A DNA stretch of 64,000 bases from an uncultured Bacteroidales bacterium (GTDB taxonomy: Bacteria; Bacteroidota; Bacteroidia; Bacteroidales; Salinivirgaceae): NCBI GenBank assembly GCA_937981765.1, contig CALJOM010000001.1, positions 29,778 through 93,777 of the forward strand, read 5' to 3'. The notes beneath the pieces were generated by a model. It was not told the origin of the DNA and searched no databases. It saw only the letters and a program-made list of their open reading frames with translations. Shown here piece after piece: positions 18,295 to 27,033 of this stretch. Position 1 is the stretch's first letter, and each line of letters begins with the position of its first letter. The position numbers and the translations under genes are program-made.

Positions 18295-18483
18295 ATGGCT
18301 AAGAAAGGGAAAGGAAATCGTGTTCAGGTAATTCTTGAGTGCACCGAGCACAAAGAAAGCGGTATGCCCGGGACTTCCCGCTATATTACCACTAAAAATC
18401 GCAAAAACACCACCAATCGTTTGGAGTTGAAAAAATACAACCCAATTCTGAAACGAGTTACACTACATCGTGAAATTAAATAA
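18295..18483 (+). CDS. rpmG: 50S ribosomal protein L33
   Basis: A 62-residue bL33 with the [11 protein letters not shown] opening and [21 protein letters not shown] core. It contains a single Cys, so it is the zinc-free (C-) type that does not report zinc status. It follows rpmB by 11 nt and precedes the DUF4295 gene by 8 nt in one operon. Confidence 0.97.
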   Translation: MAKKGKGNRVQVILECTEHKESGMPGTSRYITTKNRKNTTNRLELKKYNPILKRVTLHREIK

Positions 18484-18491
18484 AGATAGTC

Positions 18492-18650
18492 ATGGCAAAG
18501 AAAGTTGTTGCAACGCTGCGTAAGACCGGAGAAGGAAAGGGATACGCCAAAGTAATTAAAATGGTTAAATCGGCAAAAACCGGTGCTTATACATTCAAAC
18601 AGGACATTGTTCCCTCCGATCAGGTAAAAGATTTTTTTGCAAAGAAATAA
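18492..18650 (+). CDS. DUF4295 family small protein
   Basis: A 52-residue basic protein, starting AKKVVATLRKTGEGKGYAKV and ending in KDFFAKK. It matches the DUF4295 family, found in Bacteroidota directly after rpmB and rpmG. Its size, charge (many Lys) and fixed position suggest a ribosome-associated protein, but no function is established. It starts 8 nt after rpmG and is followed by a terminator. Confidence 0.88.
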   Translation: MAKKVVATLRKTGEGKGYAKVIKMVKSAKTGAYTFKQDIVPSDQVKDFFAKK

Positions 18651-18675
18651 TTGCAACTAGCGTTGGTAAATATGC

Positions 18676-18706
18676 AAGAGCCTCAGGTTTCGACGGCTCT
18701 TTTTTT
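18676..18706 (+). terminator. Terminator after the rpmB-rpmG-DUF4295 operon
   Basis: AAGAGCC (18676-18682) pairs with GGCTCTT (18695-18701) across a 12-nt loop and is followed by a T-run that merges into the ftsY promoter. Confidence 0.7.
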
Positions 18707-18707
18707 G

Positions 18708-18739
18708 TTTGTTATTCATATTAAAAATTGTCATATTTG
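18708..18739 (+). promoter_or_regulatory. Promoter of the ftsY operon (TTTG-N20-CATATTTG)
   Basis: TTTG at 18708-18711 and CATATTTG at 18732-18739 are spaced exactly as the consensus, one base off in the -7 box. It places the transcript start near 18746 and therefore selects ATG 18772 for ftsY rather than the in-frame codon at 18709. Confidence 0.6.
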
Positions 18740-18771
18740 CATATATTTTACGAAAGGCAAATAAACCGGTT

Positions 18772-19719
18772 ATGGGAATTTTTTCAAGAGAAAAGAAAGA
18801 AACACTCGACAAAGGCTTAGGCAAAACACGCGAGAATATTTTTTCTCGGTTGGGCAGAGCGTTAATGGGTAAATCAAAAATCGATGATGAAGTGCTGGAT
18901 AATCTTGAAGAGGTGTTAATCAGTTCCGACGTCGGGGTTGACACTACTTTAAAGATTATAGAAAGGATTCAGAAACGTGTGGCTCGCGATAAGTATACTA
19001 GTACTTCGGAATTGCACCTTATTTTAAAAGAAGAAATAGCAGCTTTATTGCAAGAAAATCAATCGAGTGAAGTTTCCGATTTCGATTTACCCGACGGAAT
19101 TCGCCCCTATATCATTCTGGTTGTTGGGGTAAACGGAGTTGGGAAAACAACTACTATTGGGAAATTGGCACACCAATATAAAAAGAAAGGTTATTCTGTG
19201 TTATTGGGGGCTGCTGACACATTTCGTGCAGCGGCTATTGAACAATTAACCATTTGGAGTGAGCGTGTAGGCGTTCCCGTGATAAAACAACAAATGGGGG
19301 CCGATCCGGCTTCGGTAGCCTACGATACCGTAAATTCTGCCAAAGCAAAGAATGTCGATGTGGCTATTATTGATACTGCGGGAAGATTGCACAATAAGGT
19401 CAACCTAATGAATGAACTTTCCAAAATTCGGAAAGTGATTCAAAAAGTGGACCCAACTGCACCGCATCAGGTTTTATTGGTTTTGGATGGAAGCACCGGC
19501 CAGAATGCTTTTGAACAGGCAAAACAGTTCACTGCGGTTACAGAAGTTACTGATATAGCACTTACAAAATTGGATGGCACAGCTAAAGGGGGCGTAGTTA
19601 TTGGAATTTCCGATCAGTTTAAAATACCGGTTCGCTATTTGGGAGTTGGAGAGGGGATTGAACATCTACAGGTTTTTGACCGTATGGAATTTGTTGACTC
19701 TCTTTTTAAGCAACAGTAG
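18772..19719 (+). CDS. ftsY: Signal recognition particle receptor FtsY
   Basis: This 315-residue SRP receptor GTPase pairs with Ffh at the membrane to deliver nascent membrane proteins to SecYEG. The acidic A domain is very short, as is usual in this phylum. An N domain helix bundle (about 20-100) and a G domain follow, with G1 GVNGVGKTTT, the ADTFRAAA insertion motif, G3 DTAGRLHNK and G4 TKLDGTAKGG. The upstream in-frame extension (from 18709) lies inside the promoter and is discarded. It leads a six-gene operon with rimO 14 nt downstream. Confidence 0.96.
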   Translation: MGIFSREKKETLDKGLGKTRENIFSRLGRALMGKSKIDDEVLDNLEEVLISSDVGVDTTLKIIERIQKRVARDKYTSTSELHLILKEEIAALLQENQSSEVSDFDLPDGIRPYIILVVGVNGVGKTTTIGKLAHQYKKKGYSVLLGAADTFRAAAIEQLTIWSERVGVPVIKQQMGADPASVAYDTVNSAKAKNVDVAIIDTAGRLHNKVNLMNELSKIRKVIQKVDPTAPHQVLLVLDGSTGQNAFEQAKQFTAVTEVTDIALTKLDGTAKGGVVIGISDQFKIPVRYLGVGEGIEHLQVFDRMEFVDSLFKQQ

Positions 19720-19733
19720 AATATAATTCCCTC

Positions 19734-21044
19734 ATGTACAAGAAGGTAAAAACAGTTACACTGGGATGTTATAAAAACTTGGTGGACAGTGAACGCCTGA
19801 TGCGACAATTTCAGGTTCATGGGTTTCAATTAATCCCTGAGGATGATTCAAGCCAGTATGTTGACCTGGTGGTAATAAACACCTGCGGTTTTATCCACGA
19901 CGCCAAGATGGAATCTATCGATACCATCTTGGCGTATGTTGAAGAGAAACAGCGGGGGAATGTTGGTAAAATTGTTGTCTTTGGTTGTTTAAGCGAACGT
20001 TATGCTGATGAACTTAAGGTTGAGATCCCTGAGGTTGACTTTTATTTTGGAAAATTTAGCCTGGCAGATATTATAAACGTTACCAATTATTCGGTTGATG
20101 ACAAACATTTGTATCAACGGGTTTTGACAACACCAAGTCATTATGCCTACCTAAAAATTTCCGAAGGGTGCAACCGTAAATGTGCTTTCTGTGCCATTCC
20201 AAAAATTACGGGAAAACATCAGTCAACCCCCATTGAGATGCTTATAAAAGAGGCCTCTTACCTTGCTTATAAAGGGGTGAAAGAGCTGATTCTGGTAGCT
20301 CAGGATTTGAATCCCTATGGATTGGACTTATCGCCCAAAGCCAACCTGTATGAACTTATCCAAAGAATTTCTGAGATAAACGGTATTGAATGGATACGCC
20401 TTCAGTATCTTTATCCTAAAGGGTTTCCGGCAAAACTCCCGGAGATTATTGCCAACAATCCAAAGGTGTGCCATTATATCGACATTCCATTTCAACACGC
20501 AAGCAACAAAATTCTGGCTAGAATGAACCGTCAGCATTCACTGCAGGATAATTGGGACATCGTTAAAAAGTTAAGAAAGATAGTTCCAGATATTGCTATC
20601 AGAACCACTTTGATTGTTGGATTTCCAGGCGAGACCTATCACGATTTTCAAACTCTCTTGCGCTTTGTTGAAATGGCGGAGATTGATCGTTTGGGGGCCT
20701 TTACCTATTCCCATGAAGAAAACACTCCTGCCGCAAGAAAATTCAGCGATAGTGTGTTAGATCGAACTAAGCAAAAGCGATTGCTGGAATTAATGGCTTT
20801 GCAGGAAAAAATATCCTTGAAAAAGAACGAAGCTAAAGTTGGAACACGGCAAAAAGTTATTATAGACAAACAGGAAAACGGTTATTATGTTGGGAGAACC
20901 CAGTACGATTCGCCAGAGATAGACAATGAGGTTACGATTTACAATCCTAATAATTTATCCTTTCACGTGGGGGACTTTATACAGGTTGAAATAACCGGAG
21001 CACTGCCTTACGATTTGGAAGGAATTGCTGTGAACAAATGGTAA
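19734..21044 (+). CDS. rimO: Ribosomal protein S12 methylthiotransferase RimO
   Basis: This 436-residue radical-SAM enzyme adds a methylthio group to the conserved Asp of ribosomal protein S12. The N-terminal UPF0004 domain provides Cys12, Cys51 and Cys85 for the auxiliary [4Fe-4S] cluster. The radical-SAM motif is Cys146, Cys150 and Cys153 in SEGCNRKCAFC. A C-terminal TRAM domain (about 370-436) contacts the substrate. The ftsY-rimO pairing is common in Bacteroidota. The coding sequence contains a perfect 12-bp inverted repeat at 19900-19935, annotated separately. Confidence 0.95.
   Translation: MYKKVKTVTLGCYKNLVDSERLMRQFQVHGFQLIPEDDSSQYVDLVVINTCGFIHDAKMESIDTILAYVEEKQRGNVGKIVVFGCLSERYADELKVEIPEVDFYFGKFSLADIINVTNYSVDDKHLYQRVLTTPSHYAYLKISEGCNRKCAFCAIPKITGKHQSTPIEMLIKEASYLAYKGVKELILVAQDLNPYGLDLSPKANLYELIQRISEINGIEWIRLQYLYPKGFPAKLPEIIANNPKVCHYIDIPFQHASNKILARMNRQHSLQDNWDIVKKLRKIVPDIAIRTTLIVGFPGETYHDFQTLLRFVEMAEIDRLGAFTYSHEENTPAARKFSDSVLDRTKQKRLLELMALQEKISLKKNEAKVGTRQKVIIDKQENGYYVGRTQYDSPEIDNEVTIYNPNNLSFHVGDFIQVEITGALPYDLEGIAVNKW
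19900..19935 (+). repeat. Perfect 12-bp inverted repeat inside rimO
   Basis: ACGCCAAGATGG at 19900-19911 and CCATCTTGGCGT at 19924-19935 are exact reverse complements around a 12-nt loop that itself contains the palindrome ATCGAT. No T-run follows, so it is not a typical terminator. It encodes DAKMESIDTILAYV of RimO. Confidence 0.85.
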
Positions 21045-21063
21045 CAATTCAAAGGATTGATTT

Positions 21064-22020
21064 ATGCTTGAGGCACTAAAGGTACTTGACCCCATACGCT
21101 TAAATTTTGATAAGGGCGGAGTGTTTTTGCTCAATTTAATATTAGCCTTTATAATGTATGGTGTGGCTTTAAATATTCAGCTTAAGCATTTTCGGGATAT
21201 TGCTCAAAATCCACGCATTGTTGTAACAGGAATAGTTTCACAATTTGTGGTTTTGCCGTTAGTAACCTTTATAACAACGTTGATTCTCAGCCAATGGATT
21301 ACGGTTGGAGTTGCTTTGGGAATGATTTTAGTAGCATCGTGTCCCGGAGGAAATATATCGAATTTTATTAGTGCCTTGGCGAAAGGAAATATTGCCTTGT
21401 CGGTTTCACTAACTGCTATTTCCAGCCTTAGTGCCATAGTTATGACTCCCTTGAATTTTGCTTTTTACGGGAATGCCTATCTCTATTTTTTCACCATAAA
21501 AACAAACCTGGCACGTCCGCTGGAAATAGATGCTGTTCAAATGTTTCAAACGGTTTTTATCATTCTTGGAATACCATTGATTCTTGGTATGCTGACGAAC
21601 AAGTATTTACCGGTTGTGACAAAAAAAATTAATCGTCCCATCAGAATACTATCCATTGTAATATTTGCCGGATTTGTAATTGTAGCTTTTCGAAATAATT
21701 ACGATTTTTTTATTCGCTATATTCATTACATTTTTATTCTGGTTTTTATTCACAATGCTTTAGCCATGGGTTCGGGATACTTTTTTGCCAAAATTATGAA
21801 GCAGTCTGAAATCGACAGTAGAACTATTGCCATCGAAACCGGAATACAAAACAGCGGGCTAGCCCTGGCATTGATTTTTAACCCCAAAATTTTCCCACCT
21901 GAGCTAGAAGTGGGAGGAATGGCTTTCATTGCCGCGTGGTGGGGAATCTGGCATCTTATTTCGGGTATGTTGGTTGCCTATTGGTTTGCCCGAAATCCTG
22001 ATAAAACAAACATCTCATAA
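21064..22020 (+). CDS. Bile acid:sodium symporter (BASS/SBF) family transporter
   Basis: This 318-residue membrane protein has about nine to ten hydrophobic helices. BASS-family motifs include ASCPGGNISNF (about 97-107), part of the first crossover region, and the helix pair around AIETGIQNSGLALALIF (about 258-274) that contributes the second sodium site. Family members import bile acids, pyruvate, pantothenate, steroid sulfates or other organic anions with Na+, so the substrate is not assigned. It sits 19 nt after rimO and 20 nt before an acyltransferase gene in the same operon. Confidence 0.88.
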   Translation: MLEALKVLDPIRLNFDKGGVFLLNLILAFIMYGVALNIQLKHFRDIAQNPRIVVTGIVSQFVVLPLVTFITTLILSQWITVGVALGMILVASCPGGNISNFISALAKGNIALSVSLTAISSLSAIVMTPLNFAFYGNAYLYFFTIKTNLARPLEIDAVQMFQTVFIILGIPLILGMLTNKYLPVVTKKINRPIRILSIVIFAGFVIVAFRNNYDFFIRYIHYIFILVFIHNALAMGSGYFFAKIMKQSEIDSRTIAIETGIQNSGLALALIFNPKIFPPELEVGGMAFIAAWWGIWHLISGMLVAYWFARNPDKTNIS

Positions 22021-22040
22021 TCTTTCAAACGCTGTATTTT

Positions 22041-23369
22041 ATGGGCAAGCACAATATTGAAAAATTTTCGTTGGGGTATGAGGCGTTGAAGTTTGTTGGA
22101 AGAGCATATCACAATGCGCTCTATTCTGAAGTGTATACTTTTAACCGTCCAGCTAAGCTAACGGGTCCACATATATTTGTATGTAACCACCAAAATGCAT
22201 TAATGGATGCTATGGCTGTGTTGTTTGCAGCTAATCGCCCCATTGTGTTTCTTGCCAGAAGCGATATTTTTCAAAACCCCAGGGTTGCCAGTCTTTTGTA
22301 TTTTTTGAAAATACTTCCGGTATATCGGATGCGAGATGGGTTTGACTCTCTAAAAAATAACGACGAGGTTTTTCTTCATACCTTAAGAGTTTTAAAATCA
22401 TGTCGGTCGGTAGGAATATATCCTGAGGGATCGCATGCCGGTTTACGGAGACTAAGACCATTGCAAAAGGGAGTGGGGCGGATTGCGTTTCAAACGCTGG
22501 AGGAGCAAGGGACTGATAAAAGCCTTATGATTATTCCAACCGGAATCGATTACGAACACTTTCAGAAGTTTGGCACCCGACTCGTGGTGAAGTTTGGACA
22601 ACCGTTCGATGTTGCCCCTTATTTCCCTCTTTACAAGCAAGATCCGGCAAAAGCCCTTAATGCCCTCAAGGAAAGAATATCGGAAGTTATTAGCAAACAA
22701 ATGGTGGATATTACTTCCGAGCGGTGGTATGACACCATTGATAACCTTAGAGATTGGATATGGGAGTATGGACGATTTAAGGGCTTAAAACCGTTGCAAA
22801 CTTATCAATTAACAGTCGATTTATCGCATAAATTGTCGGTGGAGGCTGAACAATCGGAGGTTATGTTCAAATTGGAAGAAACATGTGGGAAACTATCGTC
22901 AACCCTGAAAAAATATAATCTTAAGCCCCGGGAATTGGATCATAAAAAAGCGATATTCAAAAATCTATTTGCAACAACTTTTGCAGGTCTTTTTACCCTG
23001 ATAGGAATACCTGTATTTTTACTCTTCGGGTGGTTTCATTTTCTTGTTAAACGGATTGTGAATAAACATATCAAAGATCCGCAATTCCGTACATCTGTGA
23101 GATTTGGTGTAACGGTTATTGGTTACATCCTGTTTGCATTTATGTTCAATGCCTGGATATTCTTTTTCTTTACATGGTATTGGTATATGTTTGCAGTTAT
23201 TATTACGGGTGTTTCCGGAATAGTTGGCCTTAGAATGTTTTCAAAAGCCAGGCTATTTTTTAATCGATTACGTTCCTCGGTATTTCACTCATTGGGTAAC
23301 AAAGAAATTTCCAGAGCTCTGGAACTTAGGAATAGTTTGTTTGTACAAATCGAATTTCTAATACAATAA
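22041..23369 (+). CDS. Membrane glycerolipid acyltransferase (PlsC-like)
   Basis: This 442-residue LPLAT-superfamily protein probably transfers acyl chains to glycerol-3-phosphate or lysophosphatidate. The catalytic motif is NHQNALMD with His50 and Asp56. The five-residue spacing is like the Gpt2/Sct1-type enzymes rather than the usual HX4D. A second motif, IYPEGSHAG, follows near residue 133. The C-terminal third has three to four hydrophobic helices (about 310-415), unusual for plain PlsC. It is sandwiched between the BASS transporter and cysteine desulfidase genes; the operon order suggests a housekeeping transcript rather than a dedicated pathway. Confidence 0.85.
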   Translation: MGKHNIEKFSLGYEALKFVGRAYHNALYSEVYTFNRPAKLTGPHIFVCNHQNALMDAMAVLFAANRPIVFLARSDIFQNPRVASLLYFLKILPVYRMRDGFDSLKNNDEVFLHTLRVLKSCRSVGIYPEGSHAGLRRLRPLQKGVGRIAFQTLEEQGTDKSLMIIPTGIDYEHFQKFGTRLVVKFGQPFDVAPYFPLYKQDPAKALNALKERISEVISKQMVDITSERWYDTIDNLRDWIWEYGRFKGLKPLQTYQLTVDLSHKLSVEAEQSEVMFKLEETCGKLSSTLKKYNLKPRELDHKKAIFKNLFATTFAGLFTLIGIPVFLLFGWFHFLVKRIVNKHIKDPQFRTSVRFGVTVIGYILFAFMFNAWIFFFFTWYWYMFAVIITGVSGIVGLRMFSKARLFFNRLRSSVFHSLGNKEISRALELRNSLFVQIEFLIQ

Positions 23370-23374
23370 CCTTT

Positions 23375-24661
23375 ATGAATCCCTCACAAATTGGATCTAT
23401 TCTTGAAATCATGAAGTCGGAAATAAAACCGGCTCTTGGTTGTACAGAACCTGCAGCGGTTGCTTTGGCGTGCTGTAAGGCAAGGGAAATACTTGGCACG
23501 GCCCCAACAGTGGCTAAAATATATGTAAGCGGAAATATTTATAAAAACGCAATGGGGGTTGGAATTCCGGGAACTGGATTAACAGGCCTACCTATTGCCA
23601 TTGCTCTAGGTTTTCTGAAAGGGGACTCCAGCGATGCTTTAGAGTGTTTGAAATCGGTTGATGAAGCTCTGCTGAGGGAGGCTCAGGAAATGGTTAAACA
23701 AAAGATATTTTCTATAAAGGTTAAGGAAGATGTGCCTAAATTGTACATTGAAGTTCAAGCCGAAAATAATAAAGACACGGTAACGGTAATAATTAGCCAT
23801 AGCCACACCCATTTTTCTTTTATCAAGCGAAATGGAGAGGTGCTTTTGAATAATTTCCCAAACGATGATGTTAAAACAGAGTTTAATCAATCCAACACAG
23901 AACTTACCGTGGATATAGTTTGGGAATTTGTTCACGCTGTATCTATAAAAGAGCTCGATTTTTTTGCCAAAACCATTGAGCTAAATTCCCGAATAGCCAG
24001 GGAGGGTATCGAGAAAAAATATGGCTTGCAAATTGGGCGTTTAATGGCTGAACCATACCTGTTTGATACATCCAAAATGTCAGTAGCCGAATATGCCCTA
24101 TTGCTAACTACTGCAGCAAGCGACGCCCGAATGGGGGGAAGTATGTTGGCAGTTATGTCGAACACCGGAAGCGGAAATCAGGGGCTAGTTTCTTCACTAC
24201 CAATCATAGCCTATGCAGAGAGGCAGGGTGCTACTACGGAGCTATTGTATCGCGCTTTAGCTTTGGGACATTTGATTCCAATTCACATGAAAAAGAAGTT
24301 AGGCCCGTTAAGTGCTTTGTGCGGAGTTTTACTAGCGGCTACGGGTGCTGCCTGCGGCATTGCATTTCTCAAGGGGGCAAACAATATTCAGATTAAAGCT
24401 GCCATACAATATATGGCATCCAACATCACCGGAATGCTTTGTGATGGTGCTAAGCCAGGATGCTCTTTGAAAGTTCATTCGGGAGTTTCAGCAGCCATTC
24501 AGGCTGTTACTCTTGCTATGAATGCTGATGTCCAGGTTTTAGCCGATGGCATTGTGGAAAAGGATGTTGAAAAAACCATTGAGAATATTGCGGCTATTGG
24601 TTCTAAAGGATTAACTCCAACCGATAAACTAATCATTCAACTGATGCAAAATAAATCCTGA
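23375..24661 (+). CDS. L-cysteine desulfidase family protein (CyuA/UPF0597)
   Basis: This 428-residue [4Fe-4S] enzyme of the serine dehydratase alpha/CyuA family probably breaks L-cysteine into pyruvate, ammonia and sulfide. Cluster ligands are visible as Cys23 in KPALGCTEPAAVA and the C-terminal pair in LCDGAKPGCSLKVHSG. The central MGGSMLAVMSNTGSGNQG segment is a family hallmark. Related proteins act on serine or other substrates, so cysteine is the likely but not proven substrate. It starts 5 nt after the acyltransferase gene, and the aminotransferase gene begins one base after its stop, so the two are translationally tight. Confidence 0.85.
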   Translation: MNPSQIGSILEIMKSEIKPALGCTEPAAVALACCKAREILGTAPTVAKIYVSGNIYKNAMGVGIPGTGLTGLPIAIALGFLKGDSSDALECLKSVDEALLREAQEMVKQKIFSIKVKEDVPKLYIEVQAENNKDTVTVIISHSHTHFSFIKRNGEVLLNNFPNDDVKTEFNQSNTELTVDIVWEFVHAVSIKELDFFAKTIELNSRIAREGIEKKYGLQIGRLMAEPYLFDTSKMSVAEYALLLTTAASDARMGGSMLAVMSNTGSGNQGLVSSLPIIAYAERQGATTELLYRALALGHLIPIHMKKKLGPLSALCGVLLAATGAACGIAFLKGANNIQIKAAIQYMASNITGMLCDGAKPGCSLKVHSGVSAAIQAVTLAMNADVQVLADGIVEKDVEKTIENIAAIGSKGLTPTDKLIIQLMQNKS

Positions 24662-24662
24662 T

Positions 24663-25451
24663 ATGAATATATCGCGTGGAAATTTTTTCTGGCTTAATGG
24701 AGAAATAACGGATATCAAACACTTTAAATATCCTAAGGGTGAAAAAGTGGCATACGAGGTTTTGCGTATTATTAACGGAAAGCCTTTATTTCTTGATGAA
24801 CATCTTCAAAGGCTAAATTCTACCCTTAAAATATCTGGAATTCCCAAAATAGTGCAGTCCGAAACGTATTGGGAGGCTATTTCTTTGTTGTGCCAGGAAA
24901 GTGATATTGATACTGGGAATATTGAAATTATTGAATCTGTTGAAGGTTCTTCAATCAGGTTTATTCCACATCGATATCCCTCAGAAAACGACTATCGAAT
25001 AGGGGTGGCTGTGGGGTATTTTTATGCCGAAAGATTGAATCCCAATGCCAAACTGAAAAACCACCAGCTTAGGCATCGTATCCATCGTTATCTTCAACGA
25101 CGAAAGCTTTATGAAGTTCTTTTGGTTAGCCATGAAGGGTTTGTTACCGAAGGGAGTAGGAGCAATATCTTTTTTGTGGATTCTGAAAATTGCTTAATAA
25201 CTGCGCCTCAACCTATGGTACTGCCGGGAATAACTCGGCAGATAATCATGCAATTATGTGCTCAGAATAATATCCCGATAGTGGAGCGAAAAATTCGAAA
25301 GAAAGAACTAAAAACTTTTGTTTCAGCTTTTATTTCTGGAACATCTCCTGGAATATTGCCAATTTCGATAATTGGCTCCAAGCGATTTAGTCCTACCAAT
25401 TCGAGATTGTTGGAGTTGCAGCATCTCTACCGTCAAAAGGCTGGTTTGTAA
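24663..25451 (+). CDS. Class IV (branched-chain/D-amino-acid type) PLP aminotransferase
   Basis: This 262-residue fold-type IV PLP protein belongs to the family of IlvE, D-alanine aminotransferase and 4-amino-4-deoxychorismate lyase. The probable Schiff-base Lys lies in NPNAKLKNHQLRHRI (about 136-150), and the phosphate-binding EGSRSNIFF follows. The remainder of the PLP site is LPGITRQ and SGTSPGILP. The protein is short and lacks the motifs that would set the substrate. Its one-base separation from the cysteine desulfidase gene suggests linked amino-acid catabolism, with pyruvate from the first enzyme as a possible acceptor; this is inference. Confidence 0.8.
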   Translation: MNISRGNFFWLNGEITDIKHFKYPKGEKVAYEVLRIINGKPLFLDEHLQRLNSTLKISGIPKIVQSETYWEAISLLCQESDIDTGNIEIIESVEGSSIRFIPHRYPSENDYRIGVAVGYFYAERLNPNAKLKNHQLRHRIHRYLQRRKLYEVLLVSHEGFVTEGSRSNIFFVDSENCLITAPQPMVLPGITRQIIMQLCAQNNIPIVERKIRKKELKTFVSAFISGTSPGILPISIIGSKRFSPTNSRLLELQHLYRQKAGL

Positions 25452-25489
25452 CAGGCGATTGTGAGTTGAGTTCTCTTTGCGGGCAATAA

Positions 25490-25523
25490 AAAAAGAAGCT
25501 GTCTACTAAGACAGCTTCTTTCG
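25490..25523. terminator. Bidirectional terminator between the ftsY-rimO operon and gdhA
   Basis: AAAGAAGCTGTCT pairs perfectly (13 bp) with AGACAGCTTCTTT around ACTA. A-runs lie on the left side and T-rich sequence on the right. It closes both the plus-strand operon and minus-strand gdhA. Confidence 0.85.
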
Positions 25524-25540
25524 TTGAGGTAATGTTTATG

Positions 25541-26884
25541 TTAAATTATTCCAAGATCTAACATTGCGTCGGCAACTTTGATAAAGCCTGCGATGTTGGC
25601 TCCTTTAACATAGTTAACATATCCGTCTTTCTCGCGGCCATATTTTACGCACGATTCGTGAATGTTAACCATGATTTGGTGTAAGCGTTGATCAACCTCC
25701 TCACGCGACCAGCTCATGCGAAGAGAGTTTTGGCTCATTTCCAAACCAGAGGTTGCCACACCACCAGCGTTAGAAGCTTTGCCAGGTGCAAATAAAATTT
25801 TGTTTTTGTGGAAAATTTCGATAGCCTCCGGAGTACATGGCATATTAGCGCCTTCGCTTACACAAATACATCCGTTAGCAACCAACATTTTAGCATCCTC
25901 TCCGTTAAGTTCGTTTTGAGTTGCGCATGGAAGAGCTATGTCAACTTTTACTTCCCAAGGCTTCTTGCCAGCAACAAATTTTGCATTTGGGAAACGTTTT
26001 GCATAAGGAGCAACGATGTCGTTGTTCGATGCACGGAGCTCAAGCATGTAGTCGAATTTCTCCTGGGTTGAAATGCCATCCGGATCGTAGATGTAACCAT
26101 CCGGGCCGGAAATAGCAACCACTTTACCGCCTAACTCGGTGGCTTTAATAACAGCTCCCCAAGCAACGTTACCAAATCCTGAAACGGCTACAGTTTTCCC
26201 TTTGAATGACTCACCGCGGGTTGCCAACATTTCTTTTGCAAAGTAAACGTTACCAAAACCAGTTGCTTCCGGGCGAATCAGAGAGCCACCCCATTTGATA
26301 CCTTTTCCGGTAAGAACTCCACCAGAGTGCTCGTTGGTGAGTTTTTTGTACATACCGAGCATGTAACCAATTTCACGGCCGCCTACGCCAATGTCACCTG
26401 CGGGAACGTCTGTGTCGGGACCAACATGACGGTATAATTCAGACATGAAAGCCTGGCAGAAGCGCATAATTTCGCCTTCTGATTTTCCTTTAGGATCGAA
26501 GTCTGAACCACCTTTTCCACCACCCATCGGCAATGTGGTTAGGGCGTTTTTAAAGATTTGCTCAAAACCAAGGAATTTAAGAATTGAAAGGTTAACGCTG
26601 GGATGGAAACGAAGACCACCTTTGTAAGGGCCAATAGCGCTGTTGTACTCAATACGGTAACCGCGATTAACTTGTACTTGACCTTTGTCGTCAACCCATG
26701 TTACACGAAACATAATTACGCGCTCGGGTTCGAGCATGCGTTCAATAATTTTTGCATTGTCGTACTTTGGGTTTGCTTTCACAAACTCCTCAATGCTTTC
26801 TAGCACTTCGTAGGCTGCTTGCAGGAATTCTGGTTGGCCGGGATTTCTTTTTTCTAGGTCGGCCATGATTTTTTGTAGATCCAT
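25541..26884 (-). CDS. gdhA: NADP-type glutamate dehydrogenase
   Basis: This is a 447-residue hexameric GDH of the small (about 450 aa) type, which reductively aminates 2-oxoglutarate to glutamate. Substrate and catalytic residues are visible: Lys88 in IGPYKGGLRFH and Lys124 in PMGGGKGGSDF. The Rossmann domain has VSGFGNVAWGA, and CVSEGANMP follows. Length and the presence of GDIGVGGREIGYM fit the anabolic class, though Bacteroidota enzymes vary in NAD/NADP use. It has its own promoter 56-87 nt upstream and a strong terminator. Confidence 0.96.
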   Translation of the reverse strand: MDLQKIMADLEKRNPGQPEFLQAAYEVLESIEEFVKANPKYDNAKIIERMLEPERVIMFRVTWVDDKGQVQVNRGYRIEYNSAIGPYKGGLRFHPSVNLSILKFLGFEQIFKNALTTLPMGGGKGGSDFDPKGKSEGEIMRFCQAFMSELYRHVGPDTDVPAGDIGVGGREIGYMLGMYKKLTNEHSGGVLTGKGIKWGGSLIRPEATGFGNVYFAKEMLATRGESFKGKTVAVSGFGNVAWGAVIKATELGGKVVAISGPDGYIYDPDGISTQEKFDYMLELRASNNDIVAPYAKRFPNAKFVAGKKPWEVKVDIALPCATQNELNGEDAKMLVANGCICVSEGANMPCTPEAIEIFHKNKILFAPGKASNAGGVATSGLEMSQNSLRMSWSREEVDQRLHQIMVNIHESCVKYGREKDGYVNYVKGANIAGFIKVADAMLDLGII

Positions 26885-26939
26885 ATCAATTGAGTTTAGT
26901 TAGGTTTGAAATAATGTTGGATGTTTTCAATTGGTAATG

Positions 26940-26971
26940 CAAAGTAAAATCTTTAAAACGGATTATACAAC
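26940..26971 (-). promoter_or_regulatory. gdhA promoter (GTTG-N20-TTACTTTG)
   Basis: On the minus strand, GTTG (26971-26968) and TTACTTTG (26947-26940) are spaced by 20 nt, each one base off consensus. The predicted leader is about 50 nt. Confidence 0.5.
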
Positions 26972-27033
26972 TAAAACGATTGCGGAATTGAATTTTTTTA
27001 TTTGTTCTTTAACATAAAAGTTGGAAAGCAAGT

